Shown: positions 23,342 to 25,861 of the stretch, piece by piece
How the letters are laid out: each line of letters begins with the position of its first letter
Position numbering within the stretch: position 1 is the stretch's first letter
Assembly (NCBI GenBank): GCA_030838265.1
Contig: JAUTXA010000010.1
Coordinates: forward strand, 1 to 25,861
Length of the DNA stretch: 25,861 nt
Direction: 5' to 3'
Source: Actinomycetota bacterium
GTDB taxonomy: Bacteria > Actinomycetota > Acidimicrobiia > Acidimicrobiales > BP-101
Program-made: the position numbers and the translations under genes
The notes under the pieces: model-generated
What the model was told of the DNA's origin: nothing
What the model saw: the letters and a program-made list of their open reading frames with translations, nothing else
Databases searched by the model: none

Positions 23342-23361
23342 AAGCCGAACGTCCTGTCCGC

Positions 23362-23991
23362 GTGGGAAAGGGAAGGGTCCTGCGGAACTCGCACGCTCCG
23401 GTGAGACGACTTGCTGTGCCGCTGCTTCTTTGCAGCCTGCTGGTGGTGGTACCGCTCGTCTCCCTGCGCACCTCACATACGGCGTCGCGACCGACCAGCC
23501 TCTCGGCCGGAGTCGATCTCACCCATCGCGCCCCATTCCGGGCCACCCGCTCGGCGTGGCGGACGGGCCTGACGACGACCACGACCGACGCGCCGACGAC
23601 CACGACGACCGTCAAGCCCACGACGACGACGGTGCGGCGGGCGACGACGACGACCGCCAAGGCCGTCGTGCGCCCGAAGACCACGCCGACCACCGCACGG
23701 AGGACGACGGCCACCACCGCCGCCCCCGCCCCACCTCCTTCGTCGGGTCGCTCGCAGGATGGCAAGGCCTCGTGGTACGACCAGGCCCCGGACGGAACGT
23801 GCGCCCACAAGACGCTGCCGATGGGGACGATCGTCAAGGTCACCAACACCGCCAACGGCAAGAGCGTCACCTGCCGGGTGGCTGACCGGGGCCCGTACGT
23901 CGACGGCTGGATCATCGACCTGGCCAAGTCGACGTTCGCCCAGATCGCGCCCACCTCGTCGGGTGTGATCTCCGTCCACATCGAGTGGTGA
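23362..23991 (+). CDS. Secreted RlpA-like double-psi beta-barrel protein with Thr-rich linker
   Basis: The 209-residue protein has a basic N-terminus, a signal peptide or anchor at about 15-34 (LAVPLLLCSLLVVVPLV), a Thr/Lys/Arg-rich linker at about 70-127, and a C-terminal RlpA-like domain: GKASWYDQAPDGTC, AHKTLPMGTIVKVTN, NGKSVTCRVADRGPYV and IIDLAKSTFAQIAP. C147 and C171 probably pair. The conserved DRGPYV with a following Asp (IIDL) is the active-site-like region. It acts in the cell envelope, probably on peptidoglycan, but lytic activity is not certain. In other actinobacteria this slot between tatD and rsmA holds rpfB. GTG 23362 is the longest start; GTG 23401 is possible and still leaves the signal peptide. 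Confidence 0.84.
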   Translation: MGKGRVLRNSHAPVRRLAVPLLLCSLLVVVPLVSLRTSHTASRPTSLSAGVDLTHRAPFRATRSAWRTGLTTTTTDAPTTTTTVKPTTTTVRRATTTTAKAVVRPKTTPTTARRTTATTAAPAPPPSSGRSQDGKASWYDQAPDGTCAHKTLPMGTIVKVTNTANGKSVTCRVADRGPYVDGWIIDLAKSTFAQIAPTSSGVISVHIEW

Positions 23992-24866
23992 CGCTGTCTC
24001 GCACTCAGGTCCTCGACCTGATGGCGAGACACCAGCTCCACCCCAGCAGGGCCCTCGGCCAGAACTTCGTGGTCGACGGCAACACCGTCCGCCGCATCGC
24101 CCGCCTGGCCGGCGTGGGCCCCGGCGACCGGGTCGTCGAGATCGGCGCCGGCCTGGGCTCGCTCACCCTGGCCCTGGCTGAGACGGGCGCCTGGGTGACG
24201 GCCGTCGAGCTCGACCGCCACCTCATCCCCGCCCTGCGCGAGGCCCTCGACCCGGTTCTGGCACCAGATTTGGTCGCGGGAGCGACCAAATCTGGTGCAA
24301 GAACCGGAGGGGGGCGGGTGGAGGTCATCGAGGGCGATGCGCTCACGTTGGATTGGGCGTCGGTCTTGGGCGACCACGACGGATGGGTCCTCGTGGCCAA
24401 CCTTCCCTACAACGTGGCCACGCCGCTGGTCGCCGACCTGCTCGATGGCGTGCCGGCGATCGCCCGGATGCTGGTCATGGTGCAGCGCGAGGTCGGGGAG
24501 CGCCTGGCCGCCAAGGTCGGTGACGACGCCTACGGCGCGGTGTCGGTGAAGGTCGCCTACTGGGCCACGGCCAAGGTGGTGGGACGGGTGCCGGCCACCG
24601 TGTTCGTCCCCCAACCCAAGGTCGAGTCTGCTCTGGTCGCCATCGAGCGCCGCCCGCAGCCTGCGACCGATGCCGACTTCGACCGTCTCTTCGAGCTGGT
24701 GCGGACCGGGTTCGGCCAGCGCCGCAAGATGCTGCGCCGGGCCCTCGCCGGCGTGATCGAGGCCGACGCCTTCGAGTGCGCCGGCGTGCGTCCCGAAGCG
24801 CGGGCCGAGGAGCTCGACGTCGAGACGTGGGGGAGGCTGGCGGCGTGCGCGCCCTCGCCAAGCTGA
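23985..24866 (+). CDS. rsmA: 16S rRNA dimethyladenosine transferase (with in-frame palindromic insertion)
   Basis: RsmA (KsgA) dimethylates A1518 and A1519 of 16S rRNA late in 30S assembly. The 293-residue product has HPSRALGQNFVVD, the SAM motif VVEIGAGLGSLT, the catalytic NLPY at 139-142 (VANLPYNVATPLV), VQREVGERLAA and FVPQPKVESALV, then GFGQRRKMLRRAL. All motifs are intact, so it should be functional. Residues about 90-108 (ending PDLVAGATKSGARTG) come from a 56-nt palindrome and lie in the variable loop before the EVIEGDAL acidic motif, where insertion is tolerated. The start is GTG 23985 or GTG 23988; the latter overlaps the previous stop (GTGA). ispE overlaps its end by 22 nt. Confidence 0.94.
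   Translation: MVTLSRTQVLDLMARHQLHPSRALGQNFVVDGNTVRRIARLAGVGPGDRVVEIGAGLGSLTLALAETGAWVTAVELDRHLIPALREALDPVLAPDLVAGATKSGARTGGGRVEVIEGDALTLDWASVLGDHDGWVLVANLPYNVATPLVADLLDGVPAIARMLVMVQREVGERLAAKVGDDAYGAVSVKVAYWATAKVVGRVPATVFVPQPKVESALVAIERRPQPATDADFDRLFELVRTGFGQRRKMLRRALAGVIEADAFECAGVRPEARAEELDVETWGRLAACAPSPS
24252..24307. repeat. 56-nt near-perfect palindrome inside rsmA
   Basis: The left arm (24252-24277) and right arm (24282-24307) are 26 bases each and are reverse complements except for one pair (G24260 against A24299), with a GGGA loop. The inner 17 bases, GCACCAGATTTGGTCGC and its complement, are perfect, and the outer CCGGTTCT pairs with AGAACCGG. The centre of each arm (AGATTTGG) is AT-richer than the surrounding gene. 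The reading frame stays open through it. I saw no second copy in this window. Confidence 0.93.
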
Positions 24867-25510
24867 CGCTGTCGCTGCGGATCACCGGTGTCCGCGACGA
24901 CGGCTACCACCTCATCGACGCCGAGATGGTCACCCTCGACCTGGCCGACGAGATCTCGTTCGCCGACGGGGGCACCAACCGCCTTCCCGCCGACGACCTC
25001 GTCTCCCGGGCCCTCGAAGCGGTCGGGCGCGACGTCGAGGTGTGGCTGACCAAGCGCATCCGGCCGGGCGCCGGCTTGGGCGGAGGGTCGGCCGACGCCG
25101 CCGCCGTCCTGCGCTGGGCCGGGGTCGACGACCTCGAGCTGGCCGCCTCGCTGGGGGCCGACGTGCCCTTCTGCCTGGTGGGGGGACGGGCCCGGGTGCG
25201 GGGTATCGGCGAGATCATCGAGCCCCTCCCCTTCGAGGACCGGGTCTTCACCCTGCTCACGCCCACCTTCGGGGTCAGCACTCCCGCCGTCTACGCCAAG
25301 TGGGACGAGATGGGCGGCCCGACGGCGGACGGGCCGAACGACCTCGAGCCCGCCGCCCTCGCCGTCGAGCCCCGGCTGGCCGAGTGGCGCGATCGCCTGG
25401 GTGACGCCACCGGGCTGACCCCACAGCTGGCCGGGAGCGGTTCGACCTGGTTCGTCGAGGGCGATTTCCCGAGCCGCGGCCGGGTCGTGACGCGCACCGA
25501 CCGCCCCTGA
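24845..25510 (+). CDS. ispE: 4-diphosphocytidyl-2-C-methyl-D-erythritol kinase, short form
   Basis: IspE phosphorylates CDP-methylerythritol in the non-mevalonate isoprenoid pathway. GHMP-kinase motifs are visible: ALAKLTLSLRITG with K6, DGYHLIDAEM, the ATP-binding GAGLGGGSADAAAVL (75-89) with catalytic D84, LGADVPFCLVGG, and the C-terminal GSGS (197-200) in LAGSGSTWFVEG. At 221 residues it is much shorter than the usual length of about 280-310; the segment between FADGG and the ATP loop and the C-terminal half are trimmed. I start at the GTG at 24845, which overlaps rsmA by 22 nt and gives the normal N-terminus. The gene order matches other actinobacteria. It is probably functional. Confidence 0.9.
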   Translation: MRALAKLTLSLRITGVRDDGYHLIDAEMVTLDLADEISFADGGTNRLPADDLVSRALEAVGRDVEVWLTKRIRPGAGLGGGSADAAAVLRWAGVDDLELAASLGADVPFCLVGGRARVRGIGEIIEPLPFEDRVFTLLTPTFGVSTPAVYAKWDEMGGPTADGPNDLEPAALAVEPRLAEWRDRLGDATGLTPQLAGSGSTWFVEGDFPSRGRVVTRTDRP

Positions 25511-25522
25511 GGGACGGTCGGT
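25496..25522. terminator. Hairpin at the end of ispE
   Basis: ACCGACCG (25496-25503) pairs with CGGTCGGT (25515-25522), and CCC next to it can pair with GGG around the TGA stop, with one bulged A. It overlaps the ispE stop codon. It could end the metG-ispE unit before the convergent bS22 gene. No T-run follows. Confidence 0.6.
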
Positions 25523-25560
25523 CGGAACACTGAGACCGCTGGTGCTGCCGGGGGTGGGTG

Positions 25561-25659
25561 CTACTTACCGGCCCGGCGCTGCCAGCGGGTGGCCTTCAGC
25601 ATCTTCTTGTGCTTCTTCTTGCGCATGCGCTTGCGGCGCTTCTTGATCAACGATCCCAT
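25561..25659 (-). CDS. Ribosomal protein bS22 (AURKAIP1/COX24-like small basic protein)
   Basis: The 32-residue protein MGSLIKKRRKRMRKKK, followed by HKKMLKATRWQRRAGK, matches the small actinobacterial 30S protein bS22, typically MGSVIKKRRKRMAKKKHRK. bS22 was seen in mycobacterial ribosome structures. The start is ATG 25659; a longer in-frame reading that begins near 25806 runs through the tRNA gene and is not credible. No Shine-Dalgarno is present; a TAACCT box on the minus strand ends 11 nt upstream. It diverges from tRNA-Gln. Confidence 0.93.
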   Translation of the reverse strand: MGSLIKKRRKRMRKKKHKKMLKATRWQRRAGK

Positions 25660-25670
25660 GGCGGGGGCCG

Positions 25671-25676
25671 AGGTTA
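25671..25676 (-). promoter_or_regulatory. Probable -10 element for bS22 gene
   Basis: TAACCT on the minus strand ends 11 nt before the bS22 ATG, the same spacing as at the bL37 gene. Confidence 0.45.
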
Positions 25677-25713
25677 GCGGCGCTTTGGCGGTCGGAGCGA
25701 ACCGAGGCCCCGG

Positions 25714-25719
25714 TATCGT
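25714..25719 (+). promoter_or_regulatory. Probable -10 element for tRNA-Gln
   Basis: TATCGT ends 13 nt before the first base of the mature tRNA, a reasonable distance for a short 5' leader removed by RNase P. Confidence 0.45.
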
Positions 25720-25732
25720 CTGCCTGAACCTT

Positions 25733-25803
25733 TCGGGGGTCGTCCAACGGCAGGACAGCAGTTTTTGGTACTGCGAATGAGGGTTCGATTCCTTCCCCCC
25801 GAG
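25733..25803 (+). tRNA. tRNA-Gln (anticodon UUG)
   Basis: A full cloverleaf is visible: acceptor TCGGGGG pairs with CCCCCGA, D stem GTCC with GGAC, anticodon stem GCAGT with ACTGC around TTTTGGT with anticodon TTG at 25765-25767, and T stem GAGGG with CCTTC (one G-T pair) around TTCGATT. The discriminator base is G, and CCA is not encoded. The U1-A72 pair is typical of tRNA-Gln. In other actinobacteria a tRNA-Gln often sits between ispE and glmU, which would lie beyond this window. Confidence 0.95.
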
Positions 25804-25861
25804 CAACCCGACCCCCGCCCCCCGAGCAACCCGACCCCCGCCCCCCGAGCAACCCGACCCC
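25795..25861 (+). repeat. 23-bp tandem repeat starting within the tRNA-Gln 3' end
   Basis: The unit CCCCCCGAGCAACCCGACCC plus CCG (23 bp) occurs at 25795-25817, 25818-25840 and 25841-25861, the last cut by the window end. The copies seen are identical. The first unit includes the 3' acceptor strand and discriminator of the tRNA. Confidence 0.93.

Noticed and set aside
23314..23361. c-di-AMP (ydaO-type) riboswitch before the cell-wall gene
   Set aside because: Such riboswitches control rpf-like genes in actinobacteria, but the gap is only 48 nt and is filled by a hairpin, too short for that element.
25660..25806. Upstream extension of bS22 to an 81- or 95-residue protein
   Set aside because: The extension is translated through the tRNA-Gln gene on the opposite strand; bS22 homologues begin at MGS.
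1..25861. CRISPR array, insertion sequence, prophage or toxin-antitoxin genes
   Set aside because: No spaced direct repeats, transposase or integrase motifs, terminal repeats or toxin-antitoxin pairs were seen on either strand.

Overview
The window is a compact, GC-rich bacterial chromosome segment, most likely from an actinobacterium of the Acidimicrobiia type or a close relative. Four things support this: the block metG-tatD-(cell-wall gene)-rsmA-ispE followed by tRNA-Gln, which is the usual actinobacterial order; two tiny ribosomal proteins, bL37 and bS22, known from actinobacteria; secreted proteins with Thr/Pro (TTTT-VAP) linkers; and frequent GTG starts. The lineage is an inference from gene content, not from a marker search.

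Layout. Positions 1-914 hold the end of a membrane sensor-like gene coupled to a stand-alone receiver. Positions 981-3964 hold three secreted proteins: an Excalibur-like lipoprotein candidate, a protein with an HEYLEAVTDP motif, and a clan GH-A glycoside hydrolase. The last two diverge from a 236-bp region carrying operator-like repeats. Positions 4046-5792 hold two unassigned membrane/secreted proteins and a DMT-type transporter. Positions 5836-7283 are xseA-xseB (exonuclease VII). Positions 7272-12111 (minus strand) are pepN, a metallophosphoesterase and a PLP-dependent cysteine desulfurase-like protein. Positions 12170-14019 are a PfkB-family kinase and a glycerophosphodiester phosphodiesterase. 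Positions 14042-16182 (minus) are a VOC protein and a carboxyltransferase. Positions 16240-18361 are two tandem GNAT-like paralogues. Positions 18358-20774 hold bL37 (minus), ychF, a DUF192 protein and rsmI. Positions 20746-25510 hold an AbrB-type regulator (minus) and the metG-tatD-rlpA-like-rsmA-ispE run. The right end has bS22 (minus), tRNA-Gln(UUG) and a 23-bp tandem repeat.

Genes are packed tightly. ATGA/GTGA overlaps suggest translational coupling at sensor/receiver, xseA/xseB, phosphoesterase/desulfurase-like, PfkB/GDPD, VOC/carboxyltransferase, DUF192/rsmI and rlpA-like/rsmA. Several first genes have a TANNNT-like -10 hexamer only 6-9 nt before the start codon and no Shine-Dalgarno, as expected for leaderless transcripts.

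The strongest unexplained signal is a 56-nt near-perfect palindrome (24252-24307) inside the rsmA reading frame. It is AT-richer than its surroundings in the middle and adds residues in frame, so it looks like a small palindromic element inserted into an essential-type gene. Other points of interest are the degenerate phosphoacceptor site in the sensor-like gene, the divergent regulatory region at 2445-2680, an RlpA-like protein in the slot normally held by rpfB, and an unusually short IspE.
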